DNA of 64,000 bases, taken from Mactromeris polynyma. Its lineage: Eukaryota > Mollusca > Bivalvia > Venerida > Mactridae. A program made the translations under genes and the position numbers. A model generated the notes under the pieces. The model was not told the origin of the DNA. It saw nothing but the letters and a program-made list of their open reading frames with translations, and ran no database searches. Location: contig JASFXZ010000008.1 in the NCBI GenBank assembly GCA_032209605.1, positions 1,364,001 through 1,428,000 on the forward strand, read 5' to 3'. Below, piece after piece: positions 23,701-63,305 of the stretch (its first letter is position 1; every line of letters starts with the position of its first letter).

Positions 23701-25116
23701 GCCAAACAATACACTTATCTGAAACACAGGGGTTGAAAAGTCTTCGATATAGGGGTTGAAGTCTTCAAAGTAGGGGTTGAAAAAGATAAATGTAGGGGTT
23801 GAAAATATTCAAACTAGGGGTTGAAAAGTCTCAACAGGTAGGGGTTGAAAAGTCTTGAAATCAGGGGTTGAAAAGTCCAGGGGTTGAAAAGTCTTCATTT
23901 GAAAAGTGGGGTTGAAAAGTCTTGGGGTTGAAAAGTCTGTAAGCCTATTTAATTAATGCTGAACGTAAGTCACCTGTCTTCTGTAATTCCAAGATGTCCA
24001 TATTCTTCTAGTGCTATAAGCAACTCAATTTTCACATTAACCTCCACAGTGTCATCATACAAAATCTGTAAAGTAACAAGAAAATCAGGCAAACTGTGAA
24101 CAAAAATGTGAAGGTTGATGTATGAGAAGCTCGAGCCTTACATACGTGTCTCTGTACTCCAACTTTTACATGCGTCTCCATAACAGCGACAGTATAGAGA
24201 TGTGACGTCCGTGGCTGGAATAGGGAAGCTCAGACAATGACAGCAACAGTCTACTTCTGTAAGTCCATATATTTAGAGGTTTCACACAAATTGTTGACTG
24301 ACATTGAATGTTTATCATTGAACATCTTACACATAAATACATTAGCAAGCTATGTGCATAAACAAATGATAAAGTTCATATAACCATATTCAAAGGACTA
24401 CAGTGCTGTGTTTGTGCCAACTGCTACCTCCATACCTCCTCTAGGACATCTGTAGAATGATTCAGCGCTCTGATATAATAGCTGAAGCCCTTTTTAGGTA
24501 CTTCCTCAATTAGAATCTTTCTGTACAGCGGTGATAAAGTATTCCATGTCAGACAAGTCAGCAGTCAGCACTGCGTTCAAGTAAAGGCATTTGCGGCTCA
24601 CGTTTCTTCAAGTTTTGCAATTTGATTCCCTGTGTGCAGTCAATGTGATATGGTGGGACAGAGATACAAAACAAAACGTGAGCGACTGTTAGCCGTAACT
24701 GTATACGTAGCAGTGTTGGCACAGAATTTACACACCCATGTACTGTACTTGTATCCTCAAGAAATCTCTGAAGATAATGAAGGATATCAATATACCTAGA
24801 CATGTTGAATATGTCTAAAAATCACAGCACTTAAACAGTAGTATTAATTTCGTTAAATAGAGAAAAACCTGACGAACCAATATTGAACAGATCACTCTTT
24901 CAGTCTTTGGTCCAAAGTTTGGATGTGGGTGGGGTGCCAACAAACCTAGTACGAACACTTAGCAGAACTGTCACTTAATTGTCATCATTATATACGTACC
25001 CTAAGAAGATCTAAGGCAAAATAGTCATCTTTTAAACGCTTGCCAATCTTTCCAGTTGCCTTCTCTGTCCTGATTTCTGCGATTAATTCAGAAGCTTCGT
25101 TTCCTGATTTAGACAT
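2686..25116 (-). CDS. AP5B1: AP-5 complex subunit beta-1, 3' end outside window (15 exons)
   Basis: Exons, 5' to 3' on the minus strand: 25000-25116, 23974-24065, 21075-21201, 20423-20554, 19592-19704, 18284-18329, 17469-17624, 16647-16721, 16159-16296, 15408-15555, 14428-14581, 13658-13747, 12975-13110, 11790-11925, 2686-2792. All are GT-AG and in phase, 1767 nt or 589 codons. The protein begins MSKSGNEASELIAEIRTEKA. Later matches to vertebrate AP5B1 are ILDICRIII and DKARFYYALI, against LLRVCRALL and DHARLYYILL as I recall them. AP-5 is an adaptor complex at late endosomes and lysosomes that works with SPG11 and SPG15 in retrieval to the Golgi; AP5B1 is its large alpha-solenoid beta subunit. 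The 7-9-kb jump from exon 14 to 15 spans a nested GPCR gene. C-terminal exons lie left of the window. The assignment rests on remembered similarity over a divergent family. Confidence 0.87.
2941..3645. repeat. 30-bp minisatellite, about 23 copies
   Basis: The unit 'tcacctgtcaacagacttgt' plus 'tttctttagt' repeats with an exact 30-bp period. Copies are homogeneous to about 3240 and diverge progressively rightward. The period is a multiple of three and the unit lacks stops in several frames, so long but meaningless open frames appear on both strands. It lies in AP5B1 intron 14, between exon 15 and the end of the GPCR gene. Confidence 0.93.
3646..4919. other. AP5B1 intron 14 and GPCR 3' flank
   Basis: AT-rich DNA. 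It includes a run of ten G at about 3761-3770 beside 'aggggcgtttaataaa', which looks like a repeat end. Candidate polyadenylation hexamers for the GPCR gene (minus AATAAA, plus TTTATT) include 4421-4426, about 500 nt past the stop. Which one is used cannot be told. A repeat-like block near 4560-4700 is unclassified. Confidence 0.4.
4920..9370 (-). CDS. divergent rhodopsin-like GPCR with giant third intracellular loop, nested in AP5B1
   Basis: Exons 9274-9370, 6747-7700 and 4920-6166 (GT-AG, phase 1 at both introns) encode 765 residues. Residues 1-33 are acidic with six tyrosines (DYNDLYDKYEDEK), resembling tyrosine-sulphated peptide or chemokine receptor N-termini. Seven hydrophobic segments lie near 49-71, 85-107, 122-150, 170-193, 213-240, 694-717 and 730-753. 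TM1 carries Gly67-Asn68; Cys123 and Cys201 fit the TM3-ECL2 disulphide; Asp147, exactly 24 residues after Cys123, is the DRY aspartate, but the motif reads DHL; TM6 has Cys-Leu-Ile-Pro707. NPxxY and the TM4 Trp are missing. An Asn-Ile-Thr glycosylation site is at 109. The loop at about 243-690 is polar, acidic and Ser-rich. The ligand is unknown. The receptor class is inferred from topology and spacing; a non-GPCR seven-span protein is possible. Confidence 0.72.
6167..6746 (-). repeat. GPCR intron 2, containing a MITE fragment
   Basis: An intron of 580 nt. From about 6495 to 6580 it carries 'aacctctct', 'agcagccaaaatttt' and 'gtgttgctct...aagtggca'. This matches parts of the element at 62961-63305 and the copy at 19810-19985, so it is a degraded copy of that family. 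Confidence 0.5.
7701..9273 (-). other. GPCR intron 1
   Basis: An intron of 1573 nt. It contains two related repeat blocks, near 8455-8530 and 8755-8820, each with 'agggtaggt' and a nearby 'caaacgta' or 'gcctaaaaa' phrase. These are probably the ends of one interspersed element. No coding exon was seen. Confidence 0.55.
9274..9370 (-). CDS. GPCR exon 1, acidic tyrosine-rich N-terminus
   Basis: The ATG at 9368-9370 begins MALDRTFDYNDLYDKYEDEK, continuing IDDEYDYMYADS, followed by the donor CTG|GTAAGT at 9273. There is no signal peptide; class A receptors often lack one. Short upstream sequence shows no in-frame extension that I could support. Exon 2 joins with an Asp codon (G + AT). Confidence 0.72.
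10033..10452. mobile_element. non-autonomous hAT-like element with imperfect 8-bp target duplication
   Basis: The left end reads TAGGAATGT and the right end ACATCCCTA, forming inverted termini of the TAGGG-ATGT type. Just inside, both ends carry 'aaccggttaac'-like inverted motifs ('ctaactggttaaccgttt' on the left, 'taacggttaaccgattaat' on the right). The flanks are 'gtttattc' (10025-10032) and 'gtttattt' (10453-10460), an 8-bp direct repeat with one mismatch. Eight-bp duplications and TAGGG-like ends are hallmarks of hAT transposons. At 420 bp with no open frame it is non-autonomous. Confidence 0.8.
11100..11510. repeat. mollusc interspersed repeat, two tandem units with GGAC-rich end
   Basis: Two related units begin 'ggccataactcagtg' (about 11129) and 'gggtcataactcagtg' (about 11284). 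Each contains a 'gaagtttgg..gaaatccaa' segment. They are followed by a 'gatggaccgacggagagac' and 'gacagatg' run at 11415-11480. This architecture is common in bivalve intergenic DNA. Short open frames here are not genes. Confidence 0.75.
12455..12960. repeat. mollusc interspersed repeat, related to 11100-11510
   Basis: Contains 'aagggacataactcagcta', 'gggtcatgactcaggtaaaa' and related segments in repeated, degenerate units, ending before AP5B1 exon 13. A 65-codon open frame in it is incidental. Confidence 0.65.
14150..14297. mobile_element. TA-flanked MITE, copy 1
   Basis: Starts CAGTCAATAATACGACC, ends AGTTTTACTG, and is flanked by TA on both sides. The interior 'ggtctgattattgaggtgg' and 'ttgtgttcttaatttt' are shared with copies at 19398, 25407 and 63022. 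CAGT ends and TA target duplication point to a Tc1/mariner or pogo-type source. It lies in AP5B1 intron 11, just below exon 11. Confidence 0.78.
14626..14850 (-). other. unassigned exon-like open island in AP5B1 intron 10
   Basis: On the minus strand a 225-nt block lies between CACTTCAG and TTTG|GTAAGC and is open throughout in one frame. It reads GTHHVQVTFLVFVQQFVRTS and ends GACYFYPYWKPMKDSYNLL. It is richer in GC than its surroundings. Its phase (2 to 2) does not fit the phase-1 intron it sits in, so splicing it into AP5B1 would bring a stop within seven codons. The plus strand from 14845 to 15141 is also open for 98 codons. I do not recognise either product. It may be a gene or transposon relic, or a poison exon. 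Confidence 0.3.
15815..15975. repeat. palindromic repeat with CCTACC ends
   Basis: Left 'tggcataaccctacctacc' and right 'aatagggttatgcccaacc' are inverted relative to each other around about 100 bp. A related phrase set occurs at 8455-8820 and 56990-57085. It is a short MITE-like element in AP5B1 intron 9. Confidence 0.6.
19398..19575. mobile_element. TA-flanked MITE, copy 2
   Basis: Begins CAGTTAAACCTCAATAATAA, ends GATTTTACTG, with TA on each side. The arms carry 'aataataagaccacc' and, inverted, 'ggtcttattattgag'. It lies in AP5B1 intron 5, and its right end is 16 bp from the 3' end of exon 5 (19592), inside the splice donor neighbourhood. Confidence 0.82.
19810..19985. mobile_element. second MITE family, uninterrupted copy
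   Basis: Starts TACAGTGCAACTTCTTATG and contains 'ctcttgagcaacaacctct', 'accaatttaacttctccag' and 'agccaaaatttgcat', ending near 'aaagaagtggca'. The order is the same as in the outer element at 62961-63305. The right terminus is poorly preserved. Confidence 0.65.
20720..21000. repeat. mollusc interspersed repeat (AGAGGCCCATTAGGCCT type)
   Basis: Begins 'aacaagaggcccattaggcc' and continues through 'catgtgacccctaagcgcgg', 'tttgaccccagaggcataat' and 'aaacttggtaggtgaccac'. I recognise this layout from bivalve intergenic DNA. It lies in AP5B1 intron 3. Confidence 0.65.
21285..21470 (+). repeat. tRNA-headed SINE
   Basis: The head reads 'gggattgagcatctgactcc' and 'ttatcccagttcc'; the tail reads 'ataagttataagtacttgt' then 'ttcacaatcaatgtaaa'. 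The tail is shared with the copies at 37290 and 62385. AP5B1 intron 2. Confidence 0.65.
21904..23938. mobile_element. foldback-like element with repeat-array termini
   Basis: The left arm (21904-22079) holds about eight copies of AGACTTTTCAACCCC, some tandem and some separated by short spacers. The right arm (23728-23938) holds about ten copies of the reverse complement, GGGGTTGAAAAGTCT. The interior of about 1.65 kb is AT-rich and non-coding, and includes a 184-185-bp tandem repeat. Arms built from short direct repeats in opposite orientation are the signature of foldback elements. No transposase was found, and I could not define a clean target duplication ('tttaatt' occurs near both edges but not flush). 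It occupies most of AP5B1 intron 2; its right end is 35 bp from exon 2. Confidence 0.72.
22362..22830. repeat. 184-bp tandem repeat inside the foldback element
   Basis: The unit start 'cggccacccaccttaactt' (22362) recurs as 'aggccacccctcttaactt' (about 22547) and 'cggccacccccttaacttc' (22731). Shared internal phrases include 'aagatatcttaa', 'gcatattagagggcacc' and 'taaacaagttttaaatt'. The first two units are complete and the third degenerates after about 80 bp. Confidence 0.85.
24433..24815 (-). pseudogene. coding-like relic in AP5B1 intron 1
   Basis: After the acceptor-like GTGATTTTTAG the minus strand is open for over 80 codons (start MSRYIDILHYLQRFLEDTS). It then shifts frame and continues LSPLYRKILIEEVPKKGFSY, ending LNHSTDVLEE before a donor-like GAG|GTATGG. 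Composition looks more coding than the neighbourhood, but a frameshift separates the two parts. I do not recognise the family. A decayed gene or retroelement fragment is the simplest reading. Confidence 0.3.
25000..25116 (-). CDS. AP5B1: AP5B1 first coding exon and start codon
   Basis: The ATG at 25114-25116 opens 39 codons, starting MSKSGNEASELIAEIRTEKA and ending DDYFALDLLR, followed by the donor AGG|GTACGT. This matches the position and pattern of the N-terminal segment of vertebrate AP5B1 (DLRSEK against EIRTEK). No longer in-frame upstream extension was preferred, because the similarity begins within the first fifteen residues. Any 5' UTR exon lies between here and the promoter-like region around 26276. 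Confidence 0.82.
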
Positions 25117-25406
25117 GACCGGTGTTCTGATACATATCTCGCTGCAAAAACTTCAATCTGGACAAGGGAGGCAAATCCTACAGGCTTATTTAAAATTATT
25201 TCACGATTTATGCCCCTTCTTACAAAATATAAACAAATTACTATCAAAGTAAACTGGTAATATTTAAGCTAAGTTGCCACTTCGATACTTTTCATTTTTT
25301 TACAAAAATAACACATTTCTTCGTAAAAAAAAATTAATTAACCACAAATAAAACAATGATGTTAATAATATTGATTAATTCTCTATTCTGATTTTTATAT
25401 GAGATA

Positions 25407-25584
25407 CAGTAAAACCTCACTTAAACACCACCTCAATAATAAGACCAACTCAAAATTAAGAATACAATTATCACATCCATTTTCAATGTTTCACTCTTTA
25501 TTCAACATCATTATTAAGACCACCTCAATAAGAAGACCAGTTTTCAAGTGTCCCAAAGGTGGTCTTATAATTGAGGTTTTACTG
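25407..25584. mobile_element. MITE, copy 3, upstream of AP5B1
   Basis: Begins CAGTAAAACCTC and ends GAGGTTTTACTG, perfect 12-bp inverted termini. The interior has 'cctcaataataagacca' and 'aggtggtcttataattgag'. TA is present on the left, but the right flank reads GC. It sits about 290 bp upstream of the AP5B1 start codon, within the probable 5' UTR or promoter. Confidence 0.82.
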
Positions 25585-26269
25585 GCCTTGAATATATTTT
25601 GGTATAGTTTTGTGTCTTAGAAGTACTGGTAACACAGACATATAAAACAAGTGTATATGTCCTTGCTTGTAAGTTTTGCCAATCTTACTTTTTAACTACA
25701 GTTAATGAAGAACATCTTAAACCAAGCATGACTTTTTTAAACAAAGACAGTGTTTTCAACAGCCATAGAGAACCATGTGTACTATGTGTATATATACATC
25801 ATGTATGTCTGTGACTCTGTGTATTAATTTTCATATTTGTATGATGTAACACGTCTTGAAATCATCTGCTTCAGAATATCATATACTGGATACTATACAT
25901 TATCATACAATGTATTCAAACTTTGGCACACATCAATGTTAAGCCAGGCACTTCTTTGTTCTTAGATGCCAAGCTAATAAAGTAATTGTACAATGCATCA
26001 AAGACCTAAATACCAATGGTATTCAGAGGCTGTTTCTCTATCTAGAGAGGTTCTATGGATATTAAATTCTTATTACAGGAACGTTTATTTATGCTGTTAC
26101 TGAAGATGGGGCCACTCTAATGAGGCCACATTGGCAGCTTTGTTTCATTTTCTAAATACTAAATACAGTAACACATTTGCATTGTATATAAAGGTATATG
26201 TACAACGTAAGGCCAATATCTAAGATCATGTGACCTCGTATGCGGGATATCGGATACTTGGCATACTTT

Positions 26270-26345
26270 CGTGTGTGACGTCATTGTTTAGCGCGGGAAA
26301 TGACAACGTTGCGGAATGAAACATTAATGAGATGGCCGACGTTCA
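26270..26345 (-). promoter_or_regulatory. probable AP5B1 promoter block with CRE-like and E2F-like sites
   Basis: The palindromic cAMP-response element TGACGTCA is at 26276-26283. Eight bases further is GCGCGGGAAA (26291-26300), the reverse complement of an E2F consensus. GAGATGGCCG, resembling a YY1 site, follows at about 26330. CpGs are denser here than in surrounding DNA. The block is 1.16 kb upstream of the AP5B1 start codon, which would require a 5' UTR exon or long leader. It is inferred from motifs only. Confidence 0.45.
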
Positions 26346-26578
26346 AATGGCTGATCCACCTGTTGGGATATTTGTATTTAAAATTTATCAAAATCTGTGT
26401 GGTAGACTTTTAAGAATTTCAAGTTACACTTTTAGACCTATAGATCTAGACAAGATGATTCTAAATCATTTCTAAAATGTTCAATTATTTCCAATACATT
26501 ATTCAACTTGTATACTATTGTCTTGTTTACTGATAACATTACGCAACTCTTCACTGAAGTCAATATATGCAATAAAAA

Positions 26579-26687
26579 GGTTATAAAATGGGAATGGTGT
26601 GCATTACGGCGATATTGGCATACTAGACCGATATCTCTCCTAGTATGCCAATATCACCGTAAGGCACCCCAGTCCCATATGATAACC
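26579..26687. repeat. long imperfect hairpin, 47-bp arms
   Basis: Arms 26579-26625 and 26641-26687 are reverse complements at 41 of 47 positions, with a 15-nt loop. The innermost 14 pairs (GATATTGGCATACTA region) are perfect. It may be a small palindromic MITE or a transcribed hairpin. A related phrase, 'gatacttggcatacttt', occurs at about 26252. Confidence 0.8.
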
Positions 26688-27059
26688 TCCAAGTATAAGT
26701 CAAACATAATGCTAATAAACTACTGTCCTCATGGTTTTGCTGATGTTTCCAAGTTCAGAATAAATAGTAAAATAAACATACTGTGTGACAGTGTGTAAGC
26801 CAACATCAATTTATTTCACATTAAATTTCAAGCAAAATCGTATAACTTCAAGAATTATTTAACTGTTTTACTTTGATTTGTAAGGCTACCAGCCCACACG
26901 CCATACATAGTGAAGTAAGATCAGTGGTTTGCATACATGTTGTATTATAATATTGATAACAATAGGAAACAAAAGTTGATGATTATATCAGTATTTGACG
27001 ATTATATCAGTATTTGATGGACAATCATGAATTCAAAACAAACACAATGTTTATGTAAA

Positions 27060-30000
27060 CATACATTTTATTGGCATTTTATCCAGATAAACTACAATTT
27101 TTCTTGTACACAATTCTAACAAAAAATGGCATAAAGAAATATGCTGACAAAAATCAAATTGTTAGTTACATCACACTTAATACGAGGACATCAAAACTTC
27201 TGACACATCCTTCATTCATTCATCATCATCAATGACTAAAACACAATCATTCACATGAAATTTACCACATGTACAACAACACTGTCTCATAATGAGTCAA
27301 GATCACTTTACCCTATATAACATTTACACAGGTCAGGTGTACAAAATTGAATGTCCTTATAAAAAAAACAGCGAAAAGAAATTGAAGTAGCAACCATATC
27401 TGACTTGAAAGACAATATCTTGTTTCATTTCAATACTAGAAAATAGAAAAAGAAATGCAGAAAGTTTAGACATAGAAGTCAATTCCCATATAAAGCCATG
27501 ACAATACAAACTTGAAATCTCAAGCATTCTTGGCAGTCTTTTTTGCACAGCCTTGCTAGAAGAGTCACAGATATATTGAAATTGATTCTCTGCAAGTTAG
27601 ATTACAGACACAACATAGAACATTTTCCACAGACACTTATAAAAAAACGTTCACAGAACATTTTAACTCAGTACAAAAAAAACTTAATGGTACTATTTCA
27701 CATAAAAGTTCACATCCACATGTTCTCAAAATTAAAACCGTGTAAATCTGAATACACTGAAAATGCACTGCATACATTTGATAACCTAAACATAGTTGTC
27801 TGAACAGCGAGTAACATATTATTATATCTCTAGGCTAGTTAAACTTACCAGCTTTCATAGTATGTTAAAGCATGGAGACAGATCTTCACAATACATGCTT
27901 GAAACAGAACCCCAAATAAGTTGATTATTCATAATAGAGCCATTGAAATCACATTTAAAGAATAAGATTTAAATTTCTTTGTTACATTTCAGGCCTGAGA
28001 ATGGAAAAATTTTAAATCAGGGAACTTTTCAGAGGGGGACTACAGAGGAGCTTGTGTATATGTTTTTAATGTACATTTGGAACAGTCTCAAAAAGGGCCC
28101 TGGTCATCCTGAAATCCATGGAAATCTGCTAATCCGCAGAGAATACTCATACCTGTATATTAACAGAAGGATTTTACAAACCTAGAATATAATAATATAC
28201 TTATATTTGTCCTAAATACATTTATATTCTCATAACGGAATCAACAGTGAAGGATCCGAGCACATAGCTGTAGCAATGATGGATCCAATACTGATTCTCC
28301 GAGGTCCTCGCAACTGTATGAAAGAAACTGATTAATCATTGGAAGTTCACAGCTCAAATGTTATAACCATACTCATTCATAGCTTAATATGATACATGAT
28401 TCACAATGCTAGACTAAACCACACAGCTGACACGCTGCTATAGATGGATTTCTAGTGATCATTTAAATGCACAGCACTGATCAAACATCATGATTTATAA
28501 ATGGGGATGACAGCCAAAAAAGTCTAAATGCAAATGAGCCCAAAAGTAAATACACTTTCTCTACACTTTCTCTTCATTCAGCTCTTCCACATTTTTAATG
28601 AATGGAGACCTCTTGTACAAAATCTATACAAACAAACAATGAGACATGTGGTAACTCGTATCTCAAATACAGCGCAATAAGATTACAGCTACACGCTATA
28701 TCAGAATGCAATAACAACAGTATTGCACTGAAACTATGTGATATTGAATCCCACATAAAATATATTCCATGAGTTAGCATACTAATTTTATGATGAAAAT
28801 GAGATTTAATTAAATTTTCATCATACAGCCCAGCATCAATAACTTTTAATATTGTCATAGTTCTATCATAATATAATAATGCATTTGTTTTTGTCCATAG
28901 TTGATAAGCTAAATTTGTTGTAAACCAGTAATACAAAGTTTCATACAAAATCAATACAAACGATCATTTTCATTTATTCTAACCACGCAAGTTTTGTTAT
29001 TTCAAAAAACCTGGTAGTGAATAATTCACTCTAAAATTTGAAAAGGAAAGAAAATAACACAAATGTTAATGATTAAATGGTCACATAAAATGCATTAACA
29101 TACAAAAATGAAAGAGATCGTAAACGTGCAAGCAATTATTTTTCAATTATGAATCAACAATAAGTTTAAAAGTAGCTTAAACACAATACAAACAAAATCG
29201 GAAGCAAGTGAGTCTACATCATACAATAATCTTTTTCTCAGAGGAATTAATTTGTTTTCAACATATAATAACTTACTATTTGATTTATTCTCTAGATAAC
29301 AAGTCAAGTTAAAATTTCTATCGTATAATTCAAACATTAAATCAAATTATTTTTTCATCCCCCAAAATGGATATGTTAAACCATTTGTGATGATTCTATG
29401 AAGCAAATTACTTGGTAGAAAAAGGATGTAAACTTGATAATAATAAATTTTATCAGTAAACCCTCTAACCATTCTTCCTATCAATTTGAATAAGATGCAA
29501 TTTTTGCAAAATGAGAACTAAACTTAGAAATCACCCTTAGATACTGCGACATCAAACATAATGTAATGCGTAAGAATATCTATTGTATTGTAAACATTTT
29601 AAACAAAATCCATCCCCCACCCACCCATATATTTCATACTTTAGTGTCACCTCAGATTTTCCAACCAATCTCCATCTGAGAATCGATATACCACACAATG
29701 TATAAAGGGACACAACTACGTCAATTCTTACACAGATGTTATTTCACCAAGTGAAATCAAGCATGTAAGAAGTAATTAACATTAATAAAAAAAAAATGAC
29801 CATTCAACAACATAAAATGTTTCAATACCCTTTTAGTATGATAAATGAATTCACATGTTTACTCAAATGTATTTGATACAAAATTTCTGAATACACACTT
29901 CATAATGACATGAATAATGAATTTGTAAATACGTAACTAACATTTGGTGACACAAAACATACATAAGATACACGAAAATGAAGTGACAATTGCAAAACAA

Positions 30001-30703
30001 ATTTCTCAAAAAGCACCTACGTGCACAAACTATTATTAGTACATTCATTATAGAATATTCTTGTAAATTCTTTTGTACAAGAAGTATATCAACAAAACTT
30101 CACCCTGACTAACCACATGCTAATACCGAGTGTGAAAAGTTCGCCGATATCTTTGAATGATTTCACTAGTACGGGACATCACAACAACGACAAAGCTAGA
30201 AAAAATACTGTATGTCATGCAACATACAACATATGTGTATCCATGGATACACTAATCATGAAGAACACCAGTATTTACACACACAAAAACACACAAACAC
30301 AGTCTGAAAGTGTTCATGTTTCACATAGTTTCAGTTTTATCTGTTCACATGATGTAAGCCATCTCTATATCCAAACAGTAATATAAACATTTACAGCACT
30401 TAGTACCCGATCCTTAACGCCCCACCATACTCCCTCGCAGCTGCCTCTGTTGTCAGCCAGTAATGCATTTTTGAGACATTCTACCTCAACTCTAACAGGA
30501 AAAGAGTTGTCACAGGCATTTTCACAAATATTTATCCCAAAATTAATGTGTTTTTGGCTTGATACAGTTATTATGTACACTATGGCGAAACGTAAGAATT
30601 CTTCAATACAAGGGAAATAACTCCAGCACACCACAACATCATTCAATGATATCATAGCACGGAAGTATTTCCACAGAAATGTTGAGTTCATGCAGAGTTA
30701 TCC
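27060..30703 (-). other. TLE: probable long 3' UTR of TLE
   Basis: Below the TLE stop there are about 3.6 kb of AT-rich sequence with no credible coding exon and none of the interspersed repeats that fill neighbouring introns. That is what a long transcribed 3' UTR would look like. An AATAAA signal on the minus strand (TTTATT at 27067-27072) lies near the lower edge. Several other AATAAA-like hexamers occur inside, so earlier polyadenylation is possible. A Pumilio-type element TGTAAATA (minus) is at 30272-30279. The extent is inferred, not shown. Confidence 0.45.
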
Positions 30704-62837
<32,134 letters not shown>

Positions 62838-62960
62838 CTGTAACAAAAAAGAAAAAGAACTATTAATATATTCTGAAATATTGTTCATAAACAAAGCTAT
62901 GCCATGCCAGTCAAGACAGCTTATTGCATGTCATTCCCTGCTATTTAGCCATTTTACATA

Positions 62961-63305
62961 CAGTACAACCTCTCCAGAGTGGCCCTCTCTTGAGAAACAA
63001 CCTCTTTTCAACAACAGAATACAGTAAAACTTTAATTAAAGACCACCTAAATAATAAGACCACCTCGAAATAAAGAACACAATTTTCAAAACCATTTTTC
63101 ATCGTTTTGCTCTTTATTCAACCTCAATATTAAGACCACCTCAATAAGAAGACCAGTTATCATGGGTCCCAAGGGTGGTCTTATTATTGAGGTTTTACTG
63201 TATATTGCCTGTAGGAATCAATTTAACCTCTCTTGAACAACAACCTCTCAACAACAGTCACAATATGGATACCCCAAAGGGTGTTGCTCTAGAGAGGTTA
63301 TACTG
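62961..63305. mobile_element. second MITE family, interrupted by copy 4
   Basis: The left end CAGTACAACCTCTCCAGAG and the right end CTCTAGAGAGGTTATACTG form inverted termini. The interior includes 'tcttgagaaacaacctct' and 'aaagggtgttgctct'. Excluding the 179-bp insert, the element is about 166 bp. Related copies are at 19810-19985 and, degraded, at 6495-6580. Confidence 0.75.
63022..63200. mobile_element. MITE, copy 4, nested in another element
   Basis: CAGTAAAAC at the left and GGTTTTACTG at the right, flanked by TA on both sides, 179 bp. The interior 'aataataagaccacctcg' and 'gggtggtcttattattgag' match the other three copies. It has inserted into the element at 62961-63305. Confidence 0.85.

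Larger units (their letters stand above)
25117..27059. other. intergenic region between TLE and AP5B1
   Basis: Nearly 2 kb separate the AP5B1 start from the likely end of TLE transcription. It contains the MITE at 25407-25584, AT-rich filler from 25600 to 26200, a locally CpG-richer promoter-like block at 26220-26360 and a long hairpin at 26579-26687. No protein-coding exon was recognised. Confidence 0.55.

Noticed and set aside
21904..23938. Telomere-like or G-quadruplex array
   Set aside because: GGGG occurs once per 14-16-bp unit with AAAAGTCT between, and the two arrays face each other; foldback architecture explains it better.
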